A stretch of 36,586 nucleotides of DNA from Nostocaceae cyanobacterium (GTDB lineage Bacteria; Cyanobacteriota; Cyanobacteriia; Cyanobacteriales; Nostocaceae). The notes beneath the pieces are model-generated. The model was not told the origin of the DNA and searched no databases. It saw only the letters and a program-made list of their open reading frames with translations. The translations under genes were made by a program, and so were the position numbers. Position 1 is the first letter of the stretch. Each line of letters begins with the position of its first letter. Location of the stretch: the NCBI GenBank assembly GCA_030065825.1, contig JASJCY010000030.1, forward strand, positions 1 through 36,586, in the 5' to 3' direction. Below, piece after piece: positions 17,639 through 25,911 of this stretch.

Positions 17639-18889
17639 ATGAGTGCAGAAATTATTTGTGTTGGTACAGAACTGTTGCTAGGAGATATCCTCAACAGTAA
17701 TTCTCAATATTTGGCTCAACAACTGGCACAGTTAGGCATTCCTCACTATTATCAAGCTGTAGTGGGGGATAATTTAGACAGATTAAAGCAAGTTATCGAA
17801 ATTGCCTCCAACCGCTCACAAATTTTAATTTTTACTGGGGGTTTGGGTCCCACTCCTGATGACCTCACTTGTGAAGCGATCGCCGATTTTTTTGGTTCTC
17901 CCCTAGAAGAACGTCCGGAAATCATTGAAGATATGAACCGGAAATATGCTGCACGGGGTCGGGTTATGGCTGCCAGTAATCGCAAGCAAGCTTTGATACC
18001 AAAAGGGGCAGAAGTTCTCCCGAATCCTACGGGTACAGCACCAGGAATCATCTGGCAACCTCGTCCTAATTTAAGGATTTTAACCTTTCCTGGTGTCCCT
18101 AGTGAAATGCATCGGATGTGGGAGGAAACAGCGGTTCCCTATCTGAAAAGTCAAGGTTGGGGAAAGGAAATTATTTATAGTCGCATGTTGAGATTTTGGG
18201 GAGTTGCAGAATCTACCTTAGCAGAAAAGGTTGCACCCTATCTCAATTTACTTAACCCCACGGTAGCACCCTATGCCGGGAAGGGAGAAGTCAGGTTGCG
18301 AGTCTCAGCAAAAGCTGCTAATCCTGAGGAAGCCGAGGAATTAATTGCACCTGTGGCAAAACAACTACAAGAAATTGCTGGTTTGGATTATTACGGTGCT
18401 GATAATGACAATCTGGCTTCCGTGGTGGGTGAATTATTACGTCAGTCAGGAGAAACCCTAGCGGTTGCGGAATCTTGTACAGGTGGTCTTGTTGCACAAA
18501 TGTTAACAGAGATTTCCGGTAGTTCAGATTACTTTTGGGGTGGGGTAATTGCTTACGACAATTCGGTGAAAAAAAGGCTTTTGGGAGTTAACCCCCAGGA
18601 CTTGGAAAAATTTGGTGCAGTGAGTGGGATTGTAGCTGAACAAATGGCGCAAGGAGTGCGATCGCACTTGGGGACTAGTTGGGGATTGAGTATTACTGGC
18701 ATTGCCGGACCCACTGGAGGAACACAGAGTAAGCCAGTGGGTTTAGTTTACATTGGGTTAGCGGGAGCAAATGGGGAAGTGGCGAGTTTTGAGGGGAGGT
18801 TTGGTGCTAGTAGGGGTCGGTCATTGATTCGCCATTTTAGCGCTTGTACGGCATTGGATGTGTTGCGGAGGAGATTGTTGCAAAAATAA
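17639..18889 (+). CDS. cinA: CinA family protein (nicotinamide-nucleotide amidohydrolase type)
   Basis: 416 aa, full two-domain CinA. The N-terminal MoCF-type domain (about 1-170) has ICVGTELLLGDILNSNSQYL and FTGGLGPTPDDLT (65-77). The C-terminal amidohydrolase domain (about 258-412) has the AESCTGGL motif (277-284), SGSSDYFWGGVIAYDN and SITGIAGPTGG. In characterised members, the C-terminal domain deamidates NMN in pyridine-nucleotide salvage, and the N-terminal domain can hydrolyse ADP-ribose; the name comes from competence regulons. ATG at 17639 fits. A GA-rich array lies ~80 bases downstream. No recA neighbour is present. Confidence 0.95.
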   Translation: MSAEIICVGTELLLGDILNSNSQYLAQQLAQLGIPHYYQAVVGDNLDRLKQVIEIASNRSQILIFTGGLGPTPDDLTCEAIADFFGSPLEERPEIIEDMNRKYAARGRVMAASNRKQALIPKGAEVLPNPTGTAPGIIWQPRPNLRILTFPGVPSEMHRMWEETAVPYLKSQGWGKEIIYSRMLRFWGVAESTLAEKVAPYLNLLNPTVAPYAGKGEVRLRVSAKAANPEEAEELIAPVAKQLQEIAGLDYYGADNDNLASVVGELLRQSGETLAVAESCTGGLVAQMLTEISGSSDYFWGGVIAYDNSVKKRLLGVNPQDLEKFGAVSGIVAEQMAQGVRSHLGTSWGLSITGIAGPTGGTQSKPVGLVYIGLAGANGEVASFEGRFGASRGRSLIRHFSACTALDVLRRRLLQK

Positions 18890-18969
18890 CCATCTGTGGA
18901 AAATTTTAACCCCCTCGTCCAATTCCCCCCAGCAAGAATTTGCCGCTACAAGCGCAAGTTTAGCGCTGA

Positions 18970-19106
18970 GGGAAGAGGGGGAAGAGGGGGAAGAGGGGGA
19001 AGAGGAGGAAGAGGGGGAAGAGGAGGAAGAGGGGGAAGAGGGGGAAGAGGGGGAAGAGGAGGAAGAGGGGGAAGAGGAGGAAGAGGGGGAAGAGGGGGAA
19101 GAGGGG
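18970..19106. repeat. GA-rich 9-mer tandem array (about 15 units)
   Basis: Units of GGAAGAGGG or GGAAGAGGA, purine-only on the plus strand for about 137 bases. All three frames stay open (Glu/Gly, Gly/Arg or Lys/Arg/Gly repeats), which creates false open reading frames. The reverse complement of the unit appears at positions 1-28. A purine tract this long with mirror symmetry could form triplex DNA. Confidence 0.95.
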
Positions 19107-19343
19107 TTTCAAAGTCTGTTTCCTCCTAGGAGAGAGATAAGAAGTGAGGTTTTTAGTAATCTTTTAGACTTGACAAACATCATCTTAGAACGAGAAGGGA
19201 GTAAAATGCCCACAGGCTATAATTCTTGTAGATGAAACTTGTAGAGGCAAAGCAGCTTCCTGTAGGGGTAGACTGCTTGCCCAGTCTTTGTCCGTGTAGC
19301 AATACCCTTAACTGGGTATTGCATAAAAATTGGGATTCTCCCA
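19107..19343. other. Intergenic remainder between the GA array and the Aat-like gene
   Basis: No supported gene. Contains AGGGGTAGACTGCTTGCCCAG and TAACTGGGTATTGC-type dispersed sequence. The genes on either side converge here. Confidence 0.4.
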
Positions 19344-20036
19344 TTAAAAATGGGCTTGAGCAAGTCGGTTAACGAATTCTTCACAAGATATAACAGTTGC
19401 ACCATAGCGTGCGAAATTACTGTTAATAACACCACAATCTATGAGGTGATATTTTCCCTCTTGAAGATGATTAACTAATGTAGCTAGAGCAATAGCACCG
19501 GCATGATTTGCCTGATGAAACATGCTCATAATTCCAAAATTTTGATTGATTACAACTCCCCAAATTCCACCAACTAAACGTCCCTCTTCATAGGTTTCAA
19601 TGGTCTCTACGCATCCTTTTTCAAATAATTTGCTATAAATCTGAATCAGGGGTTCATTAATCCAAGTTTTATCGCGCTGACAAGAACGAATGACTTCTTC
19701 AAAATTGGTATTGTAACGAATCTCAAAAGGTTGCTTGCGGATGATACTCTTGAGACGCTTGGGAATATGGGCAGTATCTGCGGTAATGATAGCACGTTCA
19801 GGGAAGGTTTTCCATACAACATGTTCTGTGTTATTTTTCCCAATCAAAACCATGCCCTGATAATAATTACTAATTACTCGCTCAGGTGAAGCTGGCATCA
19901 GGTTACAGGCACTACAAATTGCTGTCTCAGGACTAGGGAAAAATTTCATGATAATTCCATCCAGAAACACTTGATATACCTTTGTAGAGGCTTTTCTTGT
20001 ATTTTGAAAGACGGGTGGCAAATTTTCAATCTTCAT
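19344..20036 (-). CDS. Divergent leucyl/phenylalanyl-tRNA-protein transferase (Aat) homologue
   Basis: 230 aa. The C-terminal two thirds follow the Aat pattern: FEEVIRSCQRDKTWI (112-126), IYSKLFEKGCVETIETYEEG, RLVGGIWGVVINQNFGIMSM, HLIDCGVINSNFARYGAT (197-214). Canonical Aat moves Leu or Phe from tRNA to the N-terminus of proteins with basic N-terminal residues, marking them for ClpAP/ClpS. Differences at key sites: Gln of the LIDCQ motif is Gly202, GESMFS reads IMSMFH, and NASK reads NHAG. The Asp200 and Glu147 equivalents and one Trp of the WW pair (Trp75) remain. A changed substrate or donor is therefore likely. The FemAB-like gene lies upstream on the same strand, separated by 255 AT-rich bases. 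Confidence 0.75.
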   Translation of the reverse strand: MKIENLPPVFQNTRKASTKVYQVFLDGIIMKFFPSPETAICSACNLMPASPERVISNYYQGMVLIGKNNTEHVVWKTFPERAIITADTAHIPKRLKSIIRKQPFEIRYNTNFEEVIRSCQRDKTWINEPLIQIYSKLFEKGCVETIETYEEGRLVGGIWGVVINQNFGIMSMFHQANHAGAIALATLVNHLQEGKYHLIDCGVINSNFARYGATVISCEEFVNRLAQAHF

Positions 20037-20291
20037 AAAAGGGTTATCAAGTTCTTAAATGAGGGTTACTAACAAAAATTAACTATTTTGGTTCAGTACG
20101 TATTATGCTCAAAATGTCTATCAAAAGCTCAACAATTAAGCTATATAAAGAACAAAAAATAGCTTTTACAGCATGATTTTCTGATTATCTAAGCTTTGAT
20201 TGAACAGCAATATTTTAGTTTTAAGTAATAATTTGGCATACTATCTAGGTCAGAACTAAAATTTTTTTATGCTGTATGCAGTTGATTGTCG

Positions 20292-21482
20292 CTACTTACT
20301 AGAAGTGAGGCGATCGCGCCATAATTTCTTCAAGGGAGCTAGGATTCCCAGGGATTTTAAAGTGTTCTTGGCAAAATTTGTGGTCTTAATCGATGCCATC
20401 TCTACCAATTGAAGTAGTATAGCTTTTGGGGTCTTGGTGTAGAAATGGAGAGATGCTCCTTCAAAGCAGTCTGTACCAAAACGCCGTTTGTAATCAGCGT
20501 CACCATAACCAAAGTGAATAGTGTGAATTCCCTCAGCGAAGAGCATATCCATAATCTTTCGCATCATGAATGTGCCAGGAGAAAGATTGGAAAAGCGGGG
20601 ATCAAAAGCCATGGCATAACCCATAAAGGTCCCTTTATAGGCTACACCGACATTGTAGCTAATTGGCTCACCGTCCCCATAAAGCATATAGCCACGAAAA
20701 TTCCCTGCCTTTGCAAGCAGTTCAAATTCCCCACGCCAAGCCTGGTTATTCTCGATTCCAGTATTAATACCATTATGATAGGTCTTCGTGCAAATCGCCT
20801 CGGCTTGGATTAAGAAATCCCTAACTTCCTCAAGACGTTTAAAACAGGAGATTTCGATCTGATCACAAAAGTGCTTATATAGTTTTCGCTCCGCTGCGCG
20901 AGCACGTCGCTCACTCTTGCCGCTCTTTTGCTGCACTATGCGCTCACCACTATTTGGATCGGCAATCTGGGTAACCCATTCAACAGAGCTGCTGCATACC
21001 GCTTTTACTCCTAATTCAGCATCTTCGACTAAACATTGCCAAAAGTCACTTTTGTGGGCTAGATAATCGCAGCTGAGCATATCTACTGAACGATTATGGA
21101 CTAAGGATGCAAGATGATTCCGTACCAGATTGATTCCATTGGAGTCATTTGCCATCAGTCCACCTATTTCTAAGTCCAAGCAACGAACTGCTGGCATGGT
21201 AATGGGAACATACCCAAATCGGAACCTAGGACGACGTTGATAAGAACGAGCAATAATCCCTGCTACTGGTTCATTCCCCTGACAAAAGATCACAACATAT
21301 GGCGAAAAAACACGTTCAGGATCGCCCATCTGTTGTGTAACCTCAAACATCCCACAATAAAAATCAATATCGACGAAGATGTTTTCGGGCTGGTGTTTGT
21401 TTTTCAATTCGTTCCATAGAGACTTAATGCTCTCTATTTCTCCTATTTTTTCTACGATTATGGTCTTTGTGTCAGCAATCAT
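20292..21482 (-). CDS. GNAT-fold acetyl/aminoacyl transferase, FemAB/CelD-like
   Basis: 396 aa. The C-terminal half (about 185-345) is an Acetyltransf_6 (CelD/BcsL, FemABX-related) domain, with ERRARAAERKLYKHF, GYMLYGDGEPISYNVGVAYK, FDPRFSNLSPGTFMM and IHFGYGDADYKRRFG (322-336). The SPGT...FGYGD.YK.R.G pattern is the family hallmark. Known relatives add amino acids from tRNA to peptidoglycan precursors or acylate sugars in exopolysaccharide synthesis; the substrate here is unknown. It is soluble with no membrane segment. It is transcribed toward the Aat-like gene and may form an operon with it. The divergent upstream region contains 22-bp direct repeats and a nested inverted repeat. Confidence 0.8.
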   Translation of the reverse strand: MIADTKTIIVEKIGEIESIKSLWNELKNKHQPENIFVDIDFYCGMFEVTQQMGDPERVFSPYVVIFCQGNEPVAGIIARSYQRRPRFRFGYVPITMPAVRCLDLEIGGLMANDSNGINLVRNHLASLVHNRSVDMLSCDYLAHKSDFWQCLVEDAELGVKAVCSSSVEWVTQIADPNSGERIVQQKSGKSERRARAAERKLYKHFCDQIEISCFKRLEEVRDFLIQAEAICTKTYHNGINTGIENNQAWRGEFELLAKAGNFRGYMLYGDGEPISYNVGVAYKGTFMGYAMAFDPRFSNLSPGTFMMRKIMDMLFAEGIHTIHFGYGDADYKRRFGTDCFEGASLHFYTKTPKAILLQLVEMASIKTTNFAKNTLKSLGILAPLKKLWRDRLTSSK

Positions 21483-21868
21483 TAACTTCCGAGAGTAACA
21501 AACACAACAAATGCCCTTTAGAGCTAAAGGTCATTATGTTTTAGTTTATACGCTTTATCCTGTGATCTATTACCCTTTATTCTGTGATCTATTATGATTT
21601 TTGTAGAGAATTTAAAACACAATGGGACAAAAAACGGCTAAATCATGGAGTTATACCTGTGATAACTCCTAAAATTCTCTATTTAAGCTAAATTTTTCCG
21701 ATTTTGAACCCTTTTTATTCCAGTCGCTAACCTGCGGGAACCAAGCGATTATACCAGTGTCATTAGGCATCCCATACCCTACCATTAGCAGAATCAATCT
21801 CCAGATGGTTGCTGTATTCTTCACAATTTGTTACAAAAATACAAAGAACTTCTAGAGACTTAACTCAA
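21483..21868. promoter_or_regulatory. Divergent promoter region with 22-bp direct repeats and a nested inverted repeat
   Basis: Two direct repeats (TTTATCCTGTGATCTATTA at 21554 and TTTATTCTGTGATCTATTA at 21576) have a 22-bp period, about two helical turns, and lie 72-115 bases upstream of the FemAB-like start. A nested inverted repeat follows: outer AGAGAATTT (21605-21613) with AAATTCTCT (21672-21680), inner GGAGTTAT (21647-21654) with ATAACTCC (21662-21669). These are plausible operator sites; no regulator is identified. Confidence 0.5.
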
Positions 21869-22663
21869 ATGTTCGGCGGACTAACTGGTTTTACAGAATC
21901 CAAAGGCACAGACTGGGGAGAGCGGATGCTCAATACCGTTGCTAGCCAGACGATTCGCCACTTGTTTACCCAAAGCGAGTCGGTGGAGGTGTCTGTCCGC
22001 TGCTATCCCTCTAGCAAGCTTTTGCAAGGCAGTATTGACAGCTTCAAGATGACTGGTAGTGGCTTGGTGATTCGCAGGGATTTTGCGGTGGAGGAGATGT
22101 CTTTTGAGACAGATGCCGTCTCCATTGATTTTGGCTCGGTTTTAAGCGGTAAATTATCTTTGAAACAACCTACTCAAGCGATCGCCCAAGTTGTATTATC
22201 AGAGGCAGGCATTAACCAGGCTTTTGGGGCAGAATTGGTGCGTAAGCGCTTGGAAAATCTCTGTGCACCCTCGTTGATGGAAATATCTGCAGGGAAACCC
22301 GTTTCTTTTAGCGAGGTTCAGGTACAGTTATTGCCCGGAAATCGCCTGCAAATGTCAGCAAAAGCTGATTTGAATAATGGTGAACTTGTGCCGTTAAATA
22401 TGAGTGTCGCTGTAGCAGTAGAAAAGCGGCGACGGGTTTCCTTTAAAAATCCTGATATTCAACTGGATAAAGTACCAGAAGCACAACGGGAGGTATCCCA
22501 AACCTTGAGTGTGGCACTGGTGGAAATTTTGGATAATATGGTGGATTTAGATCGCTTCGATCTCGATGGAGTAAAAATGCGATTAAATCGCTTGGAAACG
22601 GAAGGGAAAAAGTTAATTTTCAGTGGATATGCGGAAATTGAACGTATACCTAGTACTGGATAA
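21869..22663 (+). CDS. DUF2993 family (LmeA-like) protein
   Basis: 264 aa from ATG 21869 (MFGGLTGFTESKGTDWGERM), where the conserved part begins; the frame opens at TTG 21809, which would add 20 residues. DUF2993 features include a long beta-rich body: VEVSVRCYPSSKLLQGSIDS, FKMTGSGLVIRRDFAVEEM and SIDFGSVLSGKLSLKQPTQA. The related actinobacterial LmeA is a lipid-binding periplasmic protein; the cyanobacterial function is not known. No signal peptide is obvious. The family is very common in cyanobacteria. A 20-bp perfect palindrome lies 17 bases after the stop. Confidence 0.85.
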   Translation: MFGGLTGFTESKGTDWGERMLNTVASQTIRHLFTQSESVEVSVRCYPSSKLLQGSIDSFKMTGSGLVIRRDFAVEEMSFETDAVSIDFGSVLSGKLSLKQPTQAIAQVVLSEAGINQAFGAELVRKRLENLCAPSLMEISAGKPVSFSEVQVQLLPGNRLQMSAKADLNNGELVPLNMSVAVAVEKRRRVSFKNPDIQLDKVPEAQREVSQTLSVALVEILDNMVDLDRFDLDGVKMRLNRLETEGKKLIFSGYAEIERIPSTG

Positions 22664-23219
22664 TTAATTTCAACAATCACCTTGGACTTAAGTCCAAGGC
22701 TGATAAACTAAGTCCATTAAAATGGACTGGGAAATTGATAAGTATTACCCTAGTTACCAGCGTCACGCTGGTAACCAGAACATAGAGACCTCTGGCTCTT
22801 GTTGAGAATCGTGCAAGTTGTTAGTTAAAATGGACTGGGAAATTGATAAGTATTCGGTAATTTTTAAGTAACAATTTGCACCATTTTCAACAAGCATTGA
22901 GAAAGCGAGGCAGCGCGTTGGTGAGGCAGTGCGGCTTCTGTAAGTAAGGGTTTCCCGACTTATAGACGCACGGAGTGCGGCTTCCCGCAGGGTAGCGACT
23001 GCCGGGGTCTATAAACGCAAAATTACTCCATCCAACTGAGCAATTTTGGTTCTTTCGTAGATAGCGTGGTAAATGTTTAATTACAGTCGATAACTTTGCT
23101 TTAAAATCAAGGTCTTACAGACCCTTATAGTCTAAATTTCATCAATCTTGCCTAAAACAAAAGAAATAATCGCTATAAATAAAGCCGAGCAAGGATTTTA
23201 ATCTTATTTGCTGACTAAT
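22664..23219. repeat. Repeat-filled intergenic region after the DUF2993 gene
   Basis: Contents in order: a 20-bp palindrome CCTTGGACTTAAGTCCAAGG (22680-22699), a possible terminator without a T-run; a ~28-bp direct repeat containing AAAATGGACTGGGAAATTG (22719-22746 and 22827-22854); a palindromic repeat (22748-22824) that is an inverted relative of 32035-32124; a left-end fragment of the nested-palindrome family (TTTGCACCATTTTCAACAAG, about 22874-22893); and a GCAGCGCGTTG...CGACTGCCGGGG block (22910-23007). No gene is seen. Confidence 0.75.
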
Positions 23220-23480
23220 TTAGCACGCTAAGTACGCAAGAACCACTTTCGCCACAGATTCAAGACTTAACTGGATTAACCCATCACGAATCACAGGAAC
23301 TACTGACTGCTTTTCTGGTACTTCGGTTGATTCCAGCATCACCTGTAAACAATCTTGTTTCAGATTCGTTTTGACCGTAATACTTGGTATGCCTAACCAC
23401 TGATTTACCAAAGTATTAATTGCGTCATTATTTCCTTGCTTGGCAAGTTCTAAAATATCGGCATCTGCTATTTTTTCCAT
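23220..23480 (-). CDS. Small conserved-type cyanobacterial protein
   Basis: 86 aa. The start MEKIADADILELAKQGNNDA, the middle ITVKTNLKQDCLQVMLES and the end IQLSLESVAKVVLAYL match a pattern I recognise from the N-terminal module of many cyanobacterial proteins (LAKQGN-AI--L-N, then DCLQVMLES--VP). Here it stands alone. It has no known function, no membrane segment and no catalytic motif. It could be a free-standing copy of the module or a remnant of a longer protein. Its neighbours are repeats, so context does not help. Confidence 0.6.
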   Translation of the reverse strand: MEKIADADILELAKQGNNDAINTLVNQWLGIPSITVKTNLKQDCLQVMLESTEVPEKQSVVPVIRDGLIQLSLESVAKVVLAYLAC

Positions 23481-23680
23481 GTGTTTTGACCCTGTTTATC
23501 CTTGCACCACTTATTTTTATTTTGGCTCAACAACAATTTTCCTGTTTGCATAAAAACACTGACTTAGCTGTCAAATATTTTTTATAATGACCAATCTTCT
23601 AACAACTCAATTGGATTCAAGTTCCCCGTCGTAAACGACGGGTAAAGTTTGGTAGGAGTGCAAGCTTCTTCCAAACATAA

Positions 23681-23925
23681 CAACCTTCTTCCTTGTTCCC
23701 TCTTCCTTCGCTTTGACAACCTTCTTCCTTGTTCCCTCTTCCTTCGCTTTGACAACCTTCTTCCTTCTCACACATCTTGCACCAGGGTCAGAAACCGGGT
23801 TTATTGAAAAGGTTTACCCATCAAAACCCTAATTTTTCCTTCATAAACCCGGTTTCTCAATGGTTGCCCTTGAATGTTGCAAGATATGACTTCTTCTTTG
23901 TTCCCTCTTCCTTCGCTTTGACAAC
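23681..23925. repeat. 36-bp tandem array interrupted by a palindromic element
   Basis: Units start at 23681, 23717 and 23753 (CAACCTTCTTCCTTGTTCCC and onward). The third unit breaks off after its first 14 bases. Its remainder resumes at about 23890, after the palindromic element. Bases corresponding to unit positions 5-14 occur on both sides (CTTCTTCCTT left, CTTCTTCTTT right). Confidence 0.85.
23773..23888. repeat. Nested-palindrome element, copy 3 (116 bp)
   Basis: CATCTTGCACC at the left and TTGCAAGATATG at the right. Inner arms are AGAAACCGGGTTTAT and ATAAACCCGGTTTCT, with TCAAAACCCTAATTTTT in the middle. It lies inside a 36-bp tandem array. Confidence 0.9.
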
Positions 23926-24011
23926 CTCCCCTTAACCCCAAACTGGTAGGATAGCCTAGGGTGGGGAAACCCCACCCCTACAATTCCTTAATTAACCCTG
24001 CACGCCTGAAG

Positions 24012-25199
24012 ATGAGTGACTCACTAACTAATCGCTTAGGTAAACTAGCAAAGCTATTTTTCAAGCTGGGAGTTATCGGTTTTGGTGGTCCTGCTGCCCA
24101 CATTGCCATGATGGAAGATGAGGTAGTAAATCGCCGCAAATGGTTGACAAGGGAGCATTTTCTCGATTTGGTAGGTGCTACTAATCTCATTCCCGGTCCC
24201 AACTCCACGGAAATGGCAATTCATGTTGGTTATATCTATGCAGGATGGTGGGGATTGCTGGTTGGAGGAGTTTGTTTTATCTTCCCTGCGGTTGTCCTGA
24301 CAGCGGGATTTGCTTGGGTGTATGTCACATTAGGCACTCTTCCCCAAGTGACTCCTTTTCTCTACGGAATTAAACCCGCTGTTTTAGCTATTATCTTTGC
24401 GGCATTATGGCGACTGGGTAAAACTGCTGTCAAAAGCTGGAAACTATTGCTGATAGCTGTAGCTGTGGCAATGGGAGTCTTTTGGGGACTTAATGAAATT
24501 GTCGCCTTGCTGTTGGGGGGATTAATGGGGATGATTTGTTTGCGATTAAGAATAGGGACTTTTGTGGGGTCAATGATTTTTCCTTTGCCCCTGGTATCAA
24601 ATATACAAAAACTCAATTCTTCATCCCTGCCCCTAGTGACCAATGTATCTTTATGGCAGTTGGGTTTATTTTTTTTGAAGATAGGAAGTGTCTTGTATGG
24701 TAGTGGTTATGTGTTAGTAGCCTTCCTGCAAGCGGGATTGGTGGATGATTTGGGTTGGTTGACTCAGCAGCAATTATTAGATGCGATCGCTATTGGTCAA
24801 TTTACCCCTGGTCCAGTGCTTTCTACTGCTACGTTTATTGGTTATGTAATTTCAGGTATGCCTGGAGCATTGATTGCTACTCTGGGAATTTTTGCACCCT
24901 CCTTTTTATTCGTTGCCACACTTAACCCTCTAATTCCCCGTTTGCGTGCCTCTAAATGGACATCGGCGTTTTTGGATGCAGTGAATGTAAGTGCGGTGGC
25001 GCTGATGGCTGTTGTAAGTGTAAGACTCTTCCTAAATATAGTGATTATACCTGTTACCCGCAGTATAGATTGGGTAGCGGTACTAATCGCTTTGGTTGCA
25101 ATATTTTTGACAATTCGTTGGCGATTAAACCCCGCTTTTTTAGTTATGGGTGGTGCTGTTATTGGTTGGGGATGGAAAATGTTAGATTTCCAATTTTAG
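24012..25199 (+). CDS. chrA: Chromate transporter, ChrA (CHR) family
   Basis: 395 aa from ATG 24012 (MSDSLTNRLGKLAKLFFKLG); the open frame begins at 23961 in repeat DNA, so the longer start is unlikely. Two homologous CHR halves are visible. The first has FGGPAAHIAMMEDEVVNRR and NLIPGPNSTEMAIHVGYIY. The second has GSVLYGSGYVLVAFLQAGLV and AIGQFTPGPVLSTATFIGY. Each is followed by several hydrophobic segments, giving about ten or more membrane helices in the inner membrane. Characterised members export chromate and give resistance; in cyanobacteria some are linked to sulfate status. No chrB or srpC-type partner is adjacent. Confidence 0.93.
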   Translation: MSDSLTNRLGKLAKLFFKLGVIGFGGPAAHIAMMEDEVVNRRKWLTREHFLDLVGATNLIPGPNSTEMAIHVGYIYAGWWGLLVGGVCFIFPAVVLTAGFAWVYVTLGTLPQVTPFLYGIKPAVLAIIFAALWRLGKTAVKSWKLLLIAVAVAMGVFWGLNEIVALLLGGLMGMICLRLRIGTFVGSMIFPLPLVSNIQKLNSSSLPLVTNVSLWQLGLFFLKIGSVLYGSGYVLVAFLQAGLVDDLGWLTQQQLLDAIAIGQFTPGPVLSTATFIGYVISGMPGALIATLGIFAPSFLFVATLNPLIPRLRASKWTSAFLDAVNVSAVALMAVVSVRLFLNIVIIPVTRSIDWVAVLIALVAIFLTIRWRLNPAFLVMGGAVIGWGWKMLDFQF

Positions 25200-25911
25200 A
25201 TCATCATCCCAATCTGCTCATACATAAGTAAAGATTATTGTATTTACAATTTGATTTTGTGATTCAAATAATTATTCGTTATTTTGTCGAATTTTTCTCG
25301 AAAAATTATTCACGTAATTGCGTTGTTTGATGCTATAGTAGAAAAAAGTGATTTTGGGAAAATTATGACCGTTGCTTACCCAAAACAGCTACAACCCTTA
25401 TTATTTCGTACCTCCTAACCTAAAAGTCAATTTTTCATAACTTATCAAAAGACCAATTTTTCTTGACCCGATGCCCTTCATAAAGACCTGCATTTGACAA
25501 AATATAGTTAATGTGTTATGGGTAAGGCGTCTACAATATCTCGGTGTAGTGTTAGATCACAGATATTGTACCTACCTGAAAAAGCCAAGCAGCGCGTTGC
25601 GAACTTTTCTTCTCGTTGTAGCGACTGCCGGGGTTTCTTGAAAATGATTAAGCCTGTTCTGTCACTCTGGGAAAATAAAAATAAAAGCCAAATTTCCAAC
25701 TGTAGATAAATCGGGCATTTGAGCGTTTATTTTTAAACAGAATAGCTGAAATCAAGATTTTTCGTCAAAGTATTATACTGTAAGCATCCTAGATTATTAT
25801 ATAAGCGAAAGTGATAAAAGAGGGTTAATAACGAAAACCTAAATTTTGGGTTGACAAACTGGTTTTTTTGGTCTTGACCAATTACCCATTACCAATTACC
25901 CATTACCAAAT
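25200..25911. other. Intergenic region between convergent genes
   Basis: No supported gene. A GCAGCGCGTTGCG...TAGCGACTGCCGGGG block (25589-25633) belongs to the repeat family also seen at 22910-23007, 33528-33572 and 36501-36586. Heptamer-derived CCAATTACCCATTA repeats (25878-25909) end against the stop codon of the parvulin-REC gene. The rest is AT-rich and unremarkable. Confidence 0.55.

Larger units (their letters stand above)
23481..24011. other. Repeat-rich intergenic region before the chromate transporter gene
   Basis: Contains a hairpin CCCGTCGT/ACGACGGG (23625-23642), the 36-bp pyrimidine-rich tandem array (23681-23925) split by a nested-palindrome element (23773-23888), and the GGGTGGGGAAACCCC palindrome (23959-23981) shortly before the probable start of chrA. 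No gene is supported. Confidence 0.7.

Noticed and set aside
18858-19235. Glu/Gly-rich and Gly/Arg-rich open reading frames
   Set aside because: They are created by the 9-mer purine array, which has no stops in any frame; no start context or domain supports them.
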